Below are positions 5,620 to 13,708 of a DNA stretch of 48,178 nucleotides, in pieces; position 1 is the stretch's first letter, and each line of letters begins with the position of its first letter. A program made the translations under genes and the position numbers. The notes under the pieces were generated by a model. It was not told where the DNA came from and made no database searches. It saw nothing but the letters and a program-made list of their open reading frames with translations. The stretch spans positions 1-48,178 of the IMG/VR virus record IMGVR_UViG_3300020186_000032; one strand, 5' to 3'. The stretch comes from a virus.

Positions 5620-5874
5620 ATGAAGGACCTGGAGAAGGCCAAGAGCGGCGCCGAGTTCATTCGGCTGGCGCTGCGCTCTGAGAATCTCATTGAGCCTCCA
5701 CGCAAAGCAGGCTCGCATGTGACGTTTACAACGCACCAGGGCAGGGCTACGGTTGCTGATCACAAATACGAGTTTCCACCCTATGTGCGCGCGAAGATCC
5801 GCAAAGAGTTCATTGCCATCGGCTTGGTGGGCCTAATCGCCATCATGGTCGTAGGGCTGACACTCTTCGCATGA
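5620..5874 (+). CDS. HicA-like domain fused to a membrane segment
   Basis: An 84-residue protein. Residues about 10-68 follow the HicA/YcfA small RNA-binding fold: an amphipathic helix (AEFIRLALRSENLIE), the signature GSHVTF with His33 at the catalytic-His position, a short strand pair, and a basic helix after a Pro pair (PPYVRAKIRKEF). In classical HicA the His is needed for mRNA cleavage. Unusually, a transmembrane helix follows (about 66-83, Gly/Leu/Ile-rich). No HicB-like antitoxin is adjacent. The protein may be a membrane-tethered RNA-binding or RNase protein; alternatively the fold is used only for binding. Start ATG 5620 has a weak ribosome site. The stop overlaps the next ATG by 4 nt. 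Confidence 0.5.
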   Translation: MKDLEKAKSGAEFIRLALRSENLIEPPRKAGSHVTFTTHQGRATVADHKYEFPPYVRAKIRKEFIAIGLVGLIAIMVVGLTLFA

Positions 5875-6314
5875 TCATCGCATTCGATCCAGGCGAGACG
5901 ACAGGTTGGGCTAGTGCGTTTGAACATCACTGGCCCAACCTGTCCTTTGAAACTGGTACCATACGTGGTATTGACGAGCTTATTCGAACCTTTCACGCTA
6001 AAGCGTTGGGCCACGGCAGGACAACTGTTATCATCGAACGCTGGCACCTGTTTCCAGGGTCTGCCTTACAAAAAGTTGGCTCGGAGTTCCCAGAGATCCA
6101 AGTACTGGGCCAAATCAAGATGCTGTGTCATATGAAGGAGCTGGGTTGGAAGATTCAGGAGCCGTCAGACCAAGCGGCTGCGAAGTGGCCAGAGGCAAAG
6201 TTAAACAAGTATGGCTTCAAATCGAGGGGGAAGACAACGCACGAGCGGAGCGCAGTTTGCCATATCCTGTACTACCTGTTGAAGCTAAACAACTCAGGCC
6301 TTATCAAGAAGTAG
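5871..6314 (+). CDS. RuvC-like nuclease (Holliday-junction resolvase family)
   Basis: A 147-residue RNase H-fold protein of the phage RuvC type, likely to cut branched DNA during recombination and packaging. The first strand carries IIAFDPGETTGWA with Asp6, and the second motif is VIIERW with Glu56. The closing helix is HERSAVCHILYYL: RuvC enzymes typically have Asp at the position of Ser127 here, so the third acidic residue is replaced while His124 and His131 remain. Start ATG 5871 overlaps the preceding stop as ATGA. It lies directly before a helicase gene that it overlaps, in a recombination and repair neighbourhood. Confidence 0.7.
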   Translation: MIIAFDPGETTGWASAFEHHWPNLSFETGTIRGIDELIRTFHAKALGHGRTTVIIERWHLFPGSALQKVGSEFPEIQVLGQIKMLCHMKELGWKIQEPSDQAAAKWPEAKLNKYGFKSRGKTTHERSAVCHILYYLLKLNNSGLIKK

Positions 6315-7624
6315 GTATCGCCCGCATGAAAGCGGCGAACACCCTACTCTTTGACGATTGTGGTCTAGGTAAGACCATACAGGCAATCAAGGCCGCAGCT
6401 CGTTTTCCCGGACCTAAGCTGGTCATCTGCAACAAGGCGGCCAAGCTTCAATGGGAGGACGCGATCTGGGAAGAGCTGCATACCACAGGTGTTGTTGGTG
6501 GAGTTGTAATGTCTACTGGCCAGGCTGGGCGCTTTGAGGGCGCCGAGCGTGCGGCGAAGCTCTTACATACGCGGGCCAACTTTTGGCTAGTTACACATTG
6601 GGCTGGGGCGAGGATGGACTACAAGTTTCTAGCCAAAGCCTTCTGGGACGTGATCATAGCTGACGAAGCTCATAAGATACGCAACCGCAAAGCCCAGACG
6701 TCTTTGTTTGTGAAGCAGTTCTTGAGCCGACGTAAGATTGCTCTTACGGCTACTCCACAAGAGAAGTCCATAGCCGATATGTGGAGCATCCTTAACTGGC
6801 TGGCTCCTACAATGTTTAAGTCTTACTGGCAATTCTTTGAGGAGTACGTTGATTACGATACTCCCATGTACGGCCCGCGGACTGTCCTTGGTACGCGTAA
6901 GGACAGGGCCACTCAGATTGGCGAGTTGTTAGCGCCTTATACACTGGGTCGGACCAAAGCAGAGGTGGCCCCAGATCTCCCTCCCTTGATAGAGCCACCA
7001 ACCAGTGTTGAATTGTACCAGGCCCATCGAGAGCTGTACACCAAGCTGATGAAGGGGAGCCTTACCTTGCCCGGCTCCGATGAGGAGCTCTTCATACCAG
7101 GTCAGCTTACTAAACTGCTTAGGGCCCAACAGCTTGCCAGTGACCCAGAGATCTTTGGTATTCATACGCCCAACGTTAAGTGGGACTGGGTGATGGACTT
7201 CCTAGAGGGCATACATCCTGATGAGTCGACAATCATTGTCACTAGATTTCGGACGACGGCAATAAGGTTGGCAGCCCACCTTAAAGCCAGTTTGCTAGTG
7301 GGCGGCGCAGCCCCTAAGGACTCTCTACCCCCTGTGCTCTTCTTGACCGGAAAAACTCGCGTTCTTGTTGGCACTATTGGGGCCATGAGCGAGAGCTTGA
7401 ATCTTCAGCGGGCTAAGTACTGCATCTGCTATGATATAACCTGGTCTGCTGGTCAAATGACTCAGGTGCATAACCGCATTCATCGCATGGATATTACTGA
7501 GCCTAAGTTCGTGTACAATTTGATAGCTAAAGACACAGTTGATGTTTTGATTCAGCTGGCGTACTTGGAAAAGTGGACCGACCAGAAGCTAGTCAAAGAG
7601 TGGCTAGCTCGTGGCGGCGAGTAG
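6257..7624 (+). CDS. SNF2-type superfamily 2 helicase
   Basis: A 455-residue DNA translocase or helicase. From the TTG start at 6257: Q-motif LRPYQ near residues 13-17, Walker A CGLGKT at 35-40, DEAH box (ADEAHKIRN) near 135, motif III TATP near 165, and motif VI-like RIHRMD near the end. The TTG is chosen because GAGCGGAG precedes it and it keeps the Q-motif; it overlaps the RuvC-like gene by 58 nt. GTG 6125 is possible but has no ribosome site, and ATG 6326 would lose the Q-motif. At ~455 residues it is a minimal SNF2 core without accessory domains, as is usual in phages. It probably remodels replication or recombination intermediates. Confidence 0.82.
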   Translation: MPYPVLPVEAKQLRPYQEVGIARMKAANTLLFDDCGLGKTIQAIKAAARFPGPKLVICNKAAKLQWEDAIWEELHTTGVVGGVVMSTGQAGRFEGAERAAKLLHTRANFWLVTHWAGARMDYKFLAKAFWDVIIADEAHKIRNRKAQTSLFVKQFLSRRKIALTATPQEKSIADMWSILNWLAPTMFKSYWQFFEEYVDYDTPMYGPRTVLGTRKDRATQIGELLAPYTLGRTKAEVAPDLPPLIEPPTSVELYQAHRELYTKLMKGSLTLPGSDEELFIPGQLTKLLRAQQLASDPEIFGIHTPNVKWDWVMDFLEGIHPDESTIIVTRFRTTAIRLAAHLKASLLVGGAAPKDSLPPVLFLTGKTRVLVGTIGAMSESLNLQRAKYCICYDITWSAGQMTQVHNRIHRMDITEPKFVYNLIAKDTVDVLIQLAYLEKWTDQKLVKEWLARGGE

Positions 7625-7638
7625 GTTTAAGGAGGCGT

Positions 7639-8022
7639 ATGGACCTTAAGAATGTTGAGACTGATAGCAGCATGACGATCGACGAGTTGGTTGACTGGTC
7701 ACACACGACGGCAATTGAGAAGGGTTGGCACGAGGAGCGTCGCACACCTGGAGATCTCATTGCCCTGTGCCACTCGGAGCTGTCTGAGGTGTTGGAGGAG
7801 GTGCGTCGTGGGCATGGTATGAAGGAGATTTACTATGCCGACGCCGCACAACCTGTGATTGGCTTTGACAAGCCTGAGGGCGTGCCGATCGAGTTGGCGG
7901 ATCTGCTGATGCGGGTCGCCGACATGTGTGGCCTGTATGGCATTGATCTGAACGAGGCCTTGCGCATTAAGTTGGCTTACAACCAGACTCGTGAGTATAG
8001 GCACGGGAGTAAGGTGCTATGA
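7639..8022 (+). CDS. MazG-like nucleotide pyrophosphohydrolase
   Basis: A 127-residue all-alpha NTP pyrophosphohydrolase, expected to hydrolyse (d)NTPs or ppGpp to monophosphates. The metal-binding signature is present: ELSE (Glu47, Glu50) plus Glu53/54, then ELAD (Glu85, Asp88). ATG 7639 follows AAGGAGG, so the in-frame start at 7573 inside the helicase gene is rejected. In a phage with deazaguanine genes it might cleanse the nucleotide pool, though general pool control is as likely. The stop overlaps the next start as ATGA. Confidence 0.75.
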   Translation: MDLKNVETDSSMTIDELVDWSHTTAIEKGWHEERRTPGDLIALCHSELSEVLEEVRRGHGMKEIYYADAAQPVIGFDKPEGVPIELADLLMRVADMCGLYGIDLNEALRIKLAYNQTREYRHGSKVL

Positions 8023-8237
8023 CAAACGCATTGGCGTTAGCCAAGCTGAAAACGACCCAGGCCGTCGCATGGGCCATCTATTGGGTCGCATCGGCAGCCC
8101 GCCACATCGCCTGGAAAGCGGCCCAGGCCGTTGAGGTCATCTATTGGGTCGCATCGGCGGTACGGCGGACCGCATGGAAAGCTGCCCAGGCCGCCGAGGC
8201 CGCCTACTGTGAGGTAACCGAAAGGACGAAGCAATGA
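8019..8237 (+). CDS. Small Ala/Trp repeat protein
   Basis: A 72-residue protein built from two near-identical 21-residue units, each starting with IYWVASA and followed by a helix ending AWKAAQA. The units correspond to a 63-nt DNA duplication (20 nt identical at 8076-8095 and 8139-8158). Trp and Ala line one face of the helices, suggesting amphipathic bundles or a membrane-surface peptide. It overlaps both neighbours as ATGA. The following gene contains a third, diverged copy of the unit. I know no function. Confidence 0.55.
   Translation: MTNALALAKLKTTQAVAWAIYWVASAARHIAWKAAQAVEVIYWVASAVRRTAWKAAQAAEAAYCEVTERTKQ
8076..8158 (+). repeat. 63-nt tandem duplication
   Basis: The 20 nt starting at 8076 recur exactly at 8139. 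The 13-nt core CTATTGGGTCGCA is at 8078-8090, 8141-8153 and again in the next gene at 8401-8413. The copies are all in the same frame, so the duplication spread a 21-residue peptide unit within one gene and into its neighbour. Confidence 0.8.
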
Positions 8238-8575
8238 GCGAAGACGATCTGTTCCTGACCATCGCGGCGCTGAACCTGGACGCGGACGTGAGCGACCGCG
8301 CCGCCGCGATGAGCGCCCTGGCGGGCGCGGCGGCCAAGGCCCCACCCGCCCAGCCTACGCTGGACGAGCTGAAAGAAGCCCAGGTCGAAGCTTGGAAAGC
8401 CTATTGGGTCGCAGCTGCGGCCCAGAAAACAGCATGGGCAGCAGCCAACGCCGCCGACGACGCCTGGAACAAAGCATGGTCCGCATACCTTACCGCCGAC
8501 GACAGCACCCGCGCCGCCCTCAACGCCGCCCTCAACTCCGCCTATGACGTCACCGACGCCGAGGTGTCCCAATGA
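8234..8575 (+). CDS. Ala-rich protein with a unit shared with the 8019 gene
   Basis: A 113-residue protein. Its first 40 residues are acidic and Ala-rich. Residues about 54-80 contain AYWVAAAAQKTAWAAA, clearly related to the IYWVASAARHIAWKAA unit of the preceding gene, followed by more Ala/Trp helix and a Thr/Asp/Ala tail. Starts and stops overlap neighbours by 4 nt on both sides. It probably forms helical bundles. No enzymatic motif is visible. The pair may be partners or products of partial gene duplication. Confidence 0.55.
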   Translation: MSEDDLFLTIAALNLDADVSDRAAAMSALAGAAAKAPPAQPTLDELKEAQVEAWKAYWVAAAAQKTAWAAANAADDAWNKAWSAYLTADDSTRAALNAALNSAYDVTDAEVSQ

Positions 8576-9696
8576 CAGATCAGACGGCATACCCGAGACG
8601 AGAGGTTCACATTACCGACTTGACAACGTTCAAGCGGTGTCGTCGTTTGTGGGATTACACCTCCCACATGCGTCAGAATCTTCAACGGAAGGCCCCCGTG
8701 CTTCCATTCTTTAGTGGGTCTGGCGGCCACGAGGCGCTTCAGGTCAAGTACGAAACTGGTCGGCATGCTGGCGATCACTTTACTCAGTACGCCAACAAGG
8801 AGCGTACACGGCTCGAGCGGACCTTAGGGCCGTTGTGGCCTGGTCAGGAAGTGGCCTTTGAGGAGCAAGTAGCCTTGATGGTCGACGTGCTGAGCCACTA
8901 CGAGATCTGGGTGGCGAGTGACAAGTCAGTCAATGGCGATCACAACCTGGACTTCTTGGCCTTGGAGCATCGGGGGAAGGTTCCCCTGTTTCCACTGGCA
9001 GATCCGGGCCTACCGCAGTATGACGTCGACTACGGCTTTACGTTCGACGGTGTGGTCAAGCGCAAGAGTGATGGGTCAACATGGCTGTTTGAAACCAAGA
9101 CTTGTCGCTCGATCGAGGAGCGCAAGAAGCTCTTAGCCAACGACGAGCAGTCGGCCATGTACATCTACGCGGCTGAGAAGTTGCTCGGCATTCGGATTGA
9201 CGGGGTGCTGTATAACCTCCTGCGCAAGAAGGCGCCTACGGTGGCGCAGCCACTTGTGCGCGCTGAGCTGATTGGTGGGCACATGGTTCATCCACTGAGC
9301 CAGGCAAAGGCCACAGATACTACGTTCGAGTACTACAAGGCCCAGCTTCGATCTGAGTCTGACAAGGACGAAACGTTGTACAAAGCTCTCATTGAGTACC
9401 ACAAGGCGATGTTGGAGCATTTGTGGCAGAAGGGTAATACGTTCTTTGAGCGCTATGAGCTGCGCAAGCCCCGCGCCGTGGTTGATAACGTGGTGCATTA
9501 CACGCGGTTAGCCGCGCTCGAGGCGCTTAATCCGGATGTGTGGATCTACCCTAACGGTGGCCAACTGCATTGCACCTATTGCCAGTTCCGCGCACCGTGC
9601 TTGATGGAGGACGCAGGAGCTGATACCTCGGAGCTTCTGCTTGAGGAGTACGAGCGGCGTCAGCCGAGGCAAGATCTCAAACTGGAGGACTTATAA
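8572..9696 (+). CDS. Cas4/RecB-like PD-(D/E)XK nuclease with Fe-S cluster
   Basis: A 374-residue exonuclease-type protein. Nuclease-core motifs: His53-Glu54 (GGHEAL), Asp159 (FTFDGVV), Glu174-Thr-Lys176 (LFETKT) and a Gln/Tyr motif near 193-199. Four cysteines suited to a 4Fe-4S cluster flank the core as in AddB and Cas4: Cys23 in the first helix and Cys334, Cys337, Cys343 at the end (CTYCQFRAPC). Such enzymes resect DNA ends. It precedes the Sak4-like ATPase and ssDNA-binding protein and fits a phage recombination system as the exonuclease partner. Start ATG 8572 overlaps the preceding stop. Confidence 0.8.
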   Translation: MTDQTAYPRREVHITDLTTFKRCRRLWDYTSHMRQNLQRKAPVLPFFSGSGGHEALQVKYETGRHAGDHFTQYANKERTRLERTLGPLWPGQEVAFEEQVALMVDVLSHYEIWVASDKSVNGDHNLDFLALEHRGKVPLFPLADPGLPQYDVDYGFTFDGVVKRKSDGSTWLFETKTCRSIEERKKLLANDEQSAMYIYAAEKLLGIRIDGVLYNLLRKKAPTVAQPLVRAELIGGHMVHPLSQAKATDTTFEYYKAQLRSESDKDETLYKALIEYHKAMLEHLWQKGNTFFERYELRKPRAVVDNVVHYTRLAALEALNPDVWIYPNGGQLHCTYCQFRAPCLMEDAGADTSELLLEEYERRQPRQDLKLEDL

Positions 9697-9815
9697 TGTC
9701 TAAGATGGCAAGTGGGCCTGTAGAGGCTGCCGCCTATACGGCGCTTAAGTTTGTAGCGTGGCTCTTGGTTGGCGCCGCCTGCGGTATCGCGGTTACGGTC
9801 CTACTTCTGCGATGA
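9696..9815 (+). CDS. 39-residue single-pass membrane protein
   Basis: A tiny gene nested between the nuclease and the Sak4-like gene. Its ATG overlaps the upstream stop by one base (TAATG at 9694-9698) and its stop overlaps the next start (ATGA at 9812-9815). GGAGGAC lies upstream. The protein has a short polar N-terminus and one transmembrane helix near residues 18-38 (Leu, Val, Ala, Gly). The double overlap argues for real coupled translation. Function unknown; its placement inside a recombination operon is odd. Confidence 0.6.
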   Translation: MSKMASGPVEAAAYTALKFVAWLLVGAACGIAVTVLLLR

Positions 9816-10717
9816 AGCTCATCAAGGACCTTACCAACGAGCGGCTGCGCTTGATTGCATACGGCAAGGCGGGTACGGGCAAGACGAAGTTCGTAGGCTC
9901 GGCGGCTATGTGCTCTGTAACTGCGCCAGCGCTGCTGGTGACCCTGGGCGGCAATCCGGTGTCGTTGAAGGACAACGCCACACTGCCTACGATCGTGGAG
10001 CTTGAGACGCTGAAGGACTTCAACAGCATCTACGAGTTCTTGGCTGGCGGCCAGACGGACGCACATCCACTGCACAAGGCTCTGGGACTAGCTGATGGAG
10101 TGCAGTTTAAGACCTTGATCGTGGATGGGGCCTCGTATGTGCAACAGAAGGTGATGCAGGTGATCACTGGCCACACGCCGCAATCAGCGGACTTTAGTAG
10201 AACTGAGGGCGGCACTGAGATTGGGGACTACAAGGAGAACGTATCCTGGTGGAATGACTGGGCTGGGTTCTTTTTTGGCCTGGCTGATCGAGGTAACAAG
10301 TCCCCTATCCACGTGATGATAACGGCGCTGGAGCGTGAGCCTGCCATGGATGTGCGCTCGATGAAGGCGCGGGCTGAGGGCGTCAAAGGGCCACCCATGT
10401 CGTCGCAGGTGTTTCGACCCATGTTCTACGGTCAGGCCAGCGCGATCGTGGAGGGGTACGCCTACATCACGGCGCGTATGATCTCGGCCGATCGAGTATC
10501 TGCGCTCGAGGTGGCCGACATGAACAAGGCCTTGAAAGCTGAGGGGGACGGCTTGGCCATCAAGCGTGCTGAGGCTTGGAACATTGCTATGTTTACTGCT
10601 GGTCCGGACTATGTTGCGAAGGACCAATACTTGAGGCTCCCGTCGTATCTGCCTGATCCCACGATCCAGCAGATTTGCGACTACGTCTATAGGGCGACTG
10701 ATAAGCCGAACACCTAG
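9812..10717 (+). CDS. Sak4-like RecA-fold ATPase
   Basis: A 301-residue AAA/RecA-fold ATPase of the phage Sak4 type. Walker A is GKAGTGKT (residues 18-25) and a Walker B-like strand is KTLIVDGAS. ATG 9812 is preferred over 9758, which would swallow the membrane-protein gene. Sak4 proteins are minimal RecA relatives that promote single-strand annealing together with an SSB, and genes like this are commonly followed by a DUF669 protein, as here. I infer that the Cas4-like nuclease, this ATPase and the DUF669-like protein form a recombination set. Confidence 0.75.
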   Translation: MKLIKDLTNERLRLIAYGKAGTGKTKFVGSAAMCSVTAPALLVTLGGNPVSLKDNATLPTIVELETLKDFNSIYEFLAGGQTDAHPLHKALGLADGVQFKTLIVDGASYVQQKVMQVITGHTPQSADFSRTEGGTEIGDYKENVSWWNDWAGFFFGLADRGNKSPIHVMITALEREPAMDVRSMKARAEGVKGPPMSSQVFRPMFYGQASAIVEGYAYITARMISADRVSALEVADMNKALKAEGDGLAIKRAEAWNIAMFTAGPDYVAKDQYLRLPSYLPDPTIQQICDYVYRATDKPNT

Positions 10718-10736
10718 TAAGCGAAAGGGTAATAAC

Positions 10737-11198
10737 ATGTCTGATGCTTCGATCGTGATTGACTTCAGCGGCATGAAGAAGTTTGCCGACTTGAAGGAGG
10801 GTTGGGTGTCCCACACCTACCCTGGTGGCAAGGCCGTGCTGACCTCGGCCGCTGCGCAGGTGAGCTCGAAGGGCAACAAGATGATCGCCATTCAGTGGAC
10901 GCTTGACGTGGATGGCGAAGGTCCTGGCCACGGCGCGAGGATTTACGACAACATCATGCTCGAGGGTGGTGGCGTCGGGATCTCGATGAACAAGCTGGCC
11001 GCCCTGGGCCTGGCGACGAAGGACGGCCTGCCCGATGAAGATGGCGACCCCACCTGGAGGGTTCAGGAGTTCGTGACCGACGACCTGATCGGTCGTGAGG
11101 TCGATCTGAAGTTGGCGCTGAAGACCCCTGACGAGCAGGGTCGGCGCTTCGCTGAGGCCAAGGGTGTGCGCGCCCTGGCCGAGATGGATCTGAGCTAG
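10737..11198 (+). CDS. DUF669-like ssDNA-binding protein
   Basis: A 153-residue protein resembling the DUF669 family of phage single-strand-binding proteins: an N-terminal IDFSGM start, a beta-rich core with KGNKMIAIQWTL, a middle RIYDNIMLEG segment and a C-terminal strand GREVDLKLAL. It ends acidic (AEMDLS), like many SSB tails. The AAAGGG stretch upstream serves as ribosome site. Position after the Sak4-like ATPase and before the primase-helicase supports a role in coating ssDNA for replication and annealing. A hairpin terminator follows. Confidence 0.72.
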   Translation: MSDASIVIDFSGMKKFADLKEGWVSHTYPGGKAVLTSAAAQVSSKGNKMIAIQWTLDVDGEGPGHGARIYDNIMLEGGGVGISMNKLAALGLATKDGLPDEDGDPTWRVQEFVTDDLIGREVDLKLALKTPDEQGRRFAEAKGVRALAEMDLS

Positions 11199-11219
11199 CT
11201 AACTACTAGCCGTGGGAGC

Positions 11220-11250
11220 GAGGAGGTGGGTTGCCCTAGCCCACCTCCTC
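11220..11250 (+). terminator. Terminator-like hairpin
   Basis: A perfect 11-bp stem, GAGGAGGTGGG (11220-11230) with CCCACCTCCTC (11240-11250), closes a 9-nt loop after the ssDNA-binding gene. A short CTTTT follows about 10 nt later, so termination is probably partial. Confidence 0.65.
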
Positions 11251-11278
11251 AACTCGTCTACTTTTATGGGACATCCTC

Positions 11279-13708
11279 ATGTTTGACATTATCTTCGCCG
11301 AAGCCCCAGAAGGGTTCGTTGAAGTAGGCCAGCCTGGTGGAATGCGGCTTGTTACACCTGCTCAGTTGATTGCAACAAAGGCGTGGCCTCAAGACCATGA
11401 CTTGTATTACTCACCAACCTTGCGCAGGGATGGGAGTGGCGAGAAGAGTAGTGTAATAGCTGGTCGAGTGATCTGGGCAGATGTGGACTTGCCAGACACT
11501 CAAAGCCTGAAAACGCTTGCCTATCGTAAGCCACCTAAGCCCATCATGCCACCTTCGCTTATCGTATATAGTGGGTGGGGATGGCACTATTATTGGGTGC
11601 TTGATAAGTGGCTTGATGATGTTGAGATGCTTGAGACTTTAAACAAGTTGATGGGAGACGATATAGATGCTGACCATTGCTGGAATGCCAATCGGATCCT
11701 CAGAGTTCCCGGATCAGTCAATCATAAACATGGAAGTCCTTTGGAGTGTAGAGTTATTGAGGCCTCATCTATTACATATAGCGCCTCAGAACTCTTGGCT
11801 TATAAGTCGCTCGCAAAGAAGACTAAGCACAAGGTTCGTACAGGTGAGAGCCGAGGATATCCTACAAGAAGTGAGCGCGATTTTGCCGTTGTACGAGAGC
11901 TCCTCACCGCAGGCCTTAGCCAAGATCTGGTTAGGAGTATATTTCAGTATCACGCCGTGGGAGACAGCTACCGAGACCGTGGAGAGGGTGGAGCTAAATA
12001 TTTGGAACGTACCATGGCAGCGGCTGCACCTGAGGCGGATCGTAAAGCTGTCGAGACTTCTGAGCTGGATGAGCGAGAAGACGGGTATTACATTGTTAAA
12101 GGGCGTGCCTCTCGCAGGGTCAGCACCTTTGTCCTCAATCCTACCCTACTTCTACAAGGCGAGGAGCAAGACGCAGTCCAATGTGATGTACGTGCGGGCG
12201 GGTTTGAATGGAAGAGCGTAACCTTTACACGTACCGCGTTCAATGGTCGGCCACAGATGGACAAAGAGACTCGGCTGGCATCTTGGCAATGGCTTGGGAG
12301 AGATGATGACGTCCGTATCCTACTTCCACACTTACTCGCTAAGCTTGAGTCCATCGGATTTCCTCATATCCGAGCCACCTCCGTGCTTGGTCTTCATGTA
12401 CAGAGTGGAGCTTCATGGTTTGTCGGTGACAAAAGCACCCTTGGAGTCGATGGGCCACGTGGGTCCAGTGATGCGCCTTTGGTCTATTTGGAGACCAGAC
12501 GGGAACATGCTAAGCTTGGGTTTGACGGAGGTGCTACTAGTCTCACCGAAGTCGAAGGGGCCAGTTTACATACTATTGCCAGTCTTCTGCCTAGCCTTAA
12601 TGCCCCTGCCTCAATTTGGCCAACTCTGGGCTGGTATTTCGCCACGCCTTTCAAGCCTGCTATCGAAGCATGCGGTTTCAGATTCCCAATCCTCAACATT
12701 TTCGGAACCAAAGGCTCTGGCAAAACTACTAGCATACTCCGAGTGTTTCTACCACTCCTTGGACAGCTAGAGCCTAAGACCTATGACGCTATGACTACCA
12801 AGTTTGTGATCCTATCACTGATGGGGTCAAGCAATGCGGTACCTGTTGCCTTCTCAGAGTTTAGACAGGCCACGGCAAACGCCTTCATTAGGTTCATTCT
12901 GCTGTCATACGATACGGGCCACGACCCTAGAGGCCGAGCCGATCAGACGACACAGGACTATCCCTTGAGCGCCCCATTCTCCATTGATGGCGAGGATGCG
13001 ATTGATGACCCGGCTTGTAAAGAGCGCATGATTGCGATAGACTACCATCCAGACAATGTGGCGGAGGGCTCAGACGCATGGATAGCCTACCAGAGATTAC
13101 GGACATTGACGGCTTCGTTTCAGCTGTTCGCGACTTTCTACTTACAATACTGCCTCCAGATGCTGAACTCGAAGGAGTTGGCATTAGCGCTGTCCAAAGC
13201 TCGGGAGGTCGTATTACTCGCCTTTCCACAAGGCCTGCCGGATCGGGTGCGCAACAATTTATCGGTGTGTTGGTTTGGGATATCGACATTCTGCACATGT
13301 TGGAATGTAGAGCTGCCCGACCCGAGAGTGGCATTAACTGGGGTGTTGAACAACGTGTTCTCGAATCAGATGGGGCGAGTGCTGACGGCGGCGGATGAGT
13401 TCGTAACTGACCTAGTGAACCACTTGGCAACTCATCAGGGAAGAATACGCTGGGCGCCTCAGGAGCATGAGGTGTGGTTCCAAATGACCCCAGCCTACAA
13501 TTGGTGGGTGCAGCACAAGCGGCGCTCAGGTAGTCCAGCTTTGGGCAAGGACGCCATTAGGGCCCAACTAGCTGAGGCGTCCTACTCTCTGACGCCAACC
13601 GTACGTGACTCAGTAATGATGTACGGCATTGACTTGGTTAAGGCGCAGGCTGGTGGGCTGGACCTTCCTAACCTGCTGGACATGAGAAAGATCACACAGG
13701 AGTTCTAA
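11279..13708 (+). CDS. Primase-helicase (RepB/AEP-type primase fused to an ATPase)
   Basis: An 809-residue replication protein. The N-terminal ~180 residues look like an archaeo-eukaryotic primase of the RepB type: metal-binding WADVD (Asp68, Asp70), the nucleotide-binding S-x-G-x-H pattern SGWGWHYYW (His103), and NRILRVPGSVNHKHG. The C-terminal half holds a P-loop, NIFGTKGSGKTTS near residues 473-484, with the layout of DUF927/SF3-like helicases. It would unwind the fork and lay primers for the phage polymerase. Start ATG 11279 has no strong ribosome site but follows the terminator closely. The stop overlaps the next gene (TAATG). Confidence 0.75.
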   Translation: MFDIIFAEAPEGFVEVGQPGGMRLVTPAQLIATKAWPQDHDLYYSPTLRRDGSGEKSSVIAGRVIWADVDLPDTQSLKTLAYRKPPKPIMPPSLIVYSGWGWHYYWVLDKWLDDVEMLETLNKLMGDDIDADHCWNANRILRVPGSVNHKHGSPLECRVIEASSITYSASELLAYKSLAKKTKHKVRTGESRGYPTRSERDFAVVRELLTAGLSQDLVRSIFQYHAVGDSYRDRGEGGAKYLERTMAAAAPEADRKAVETSELDEREDGYYIVKGRASRRVSTFVLNPTLLLQGEEQDAVQCDVRAGGFEWKSVTFTRTAFNGRPQMDKETRLASWQWLGRDDDVRILLPHLLAKLESIGFPHIRATSVLGLHVQSGASWFVGDKSTLGVDGPRGSSDAPLVYLETRREHAKLGFDGGATSLTEVEGASLHTIASLLPSLNAPASIWPTLGWYFATPFKPAIEACGFRFPILNIFGTKGSGKTTSILRVFLPLLGQLEPKTYDAMTTKFVILSLMGSSNAVPVAFSEFRQATANAFIRFILLSYDTGHDPRGRADQTTQDYPLSAPFSIDGEDAIDDPACKERMIAIDYHPDNVAEGSDAWIAYQRLRTLTASFQLFATFYLQYCLQMLNSKELALALSKAREVVLLAFPQGLPDRVRNNLSVCWFGISTFCTCWNVELPDPRVALTGVLNNVFSNQMGRVLTAADEFVTDLVNHLATHQGRIRWAPQEHEVWFQMTPAYNWWVQHKRRSGSPALGKDAIRAQLAEASYSLTPTVRDSVMMYGIDLVKAQAGGLDLPNLLDMRKITQEF

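Noticed and set aside
5430-5874. A HicA/HicB toxin-antitoxin pair
   Set aside because: The gene before the HicA-like one has no HicB pattern, and the HicA-like chain carries a membrane helix. Only the single domain is supported.
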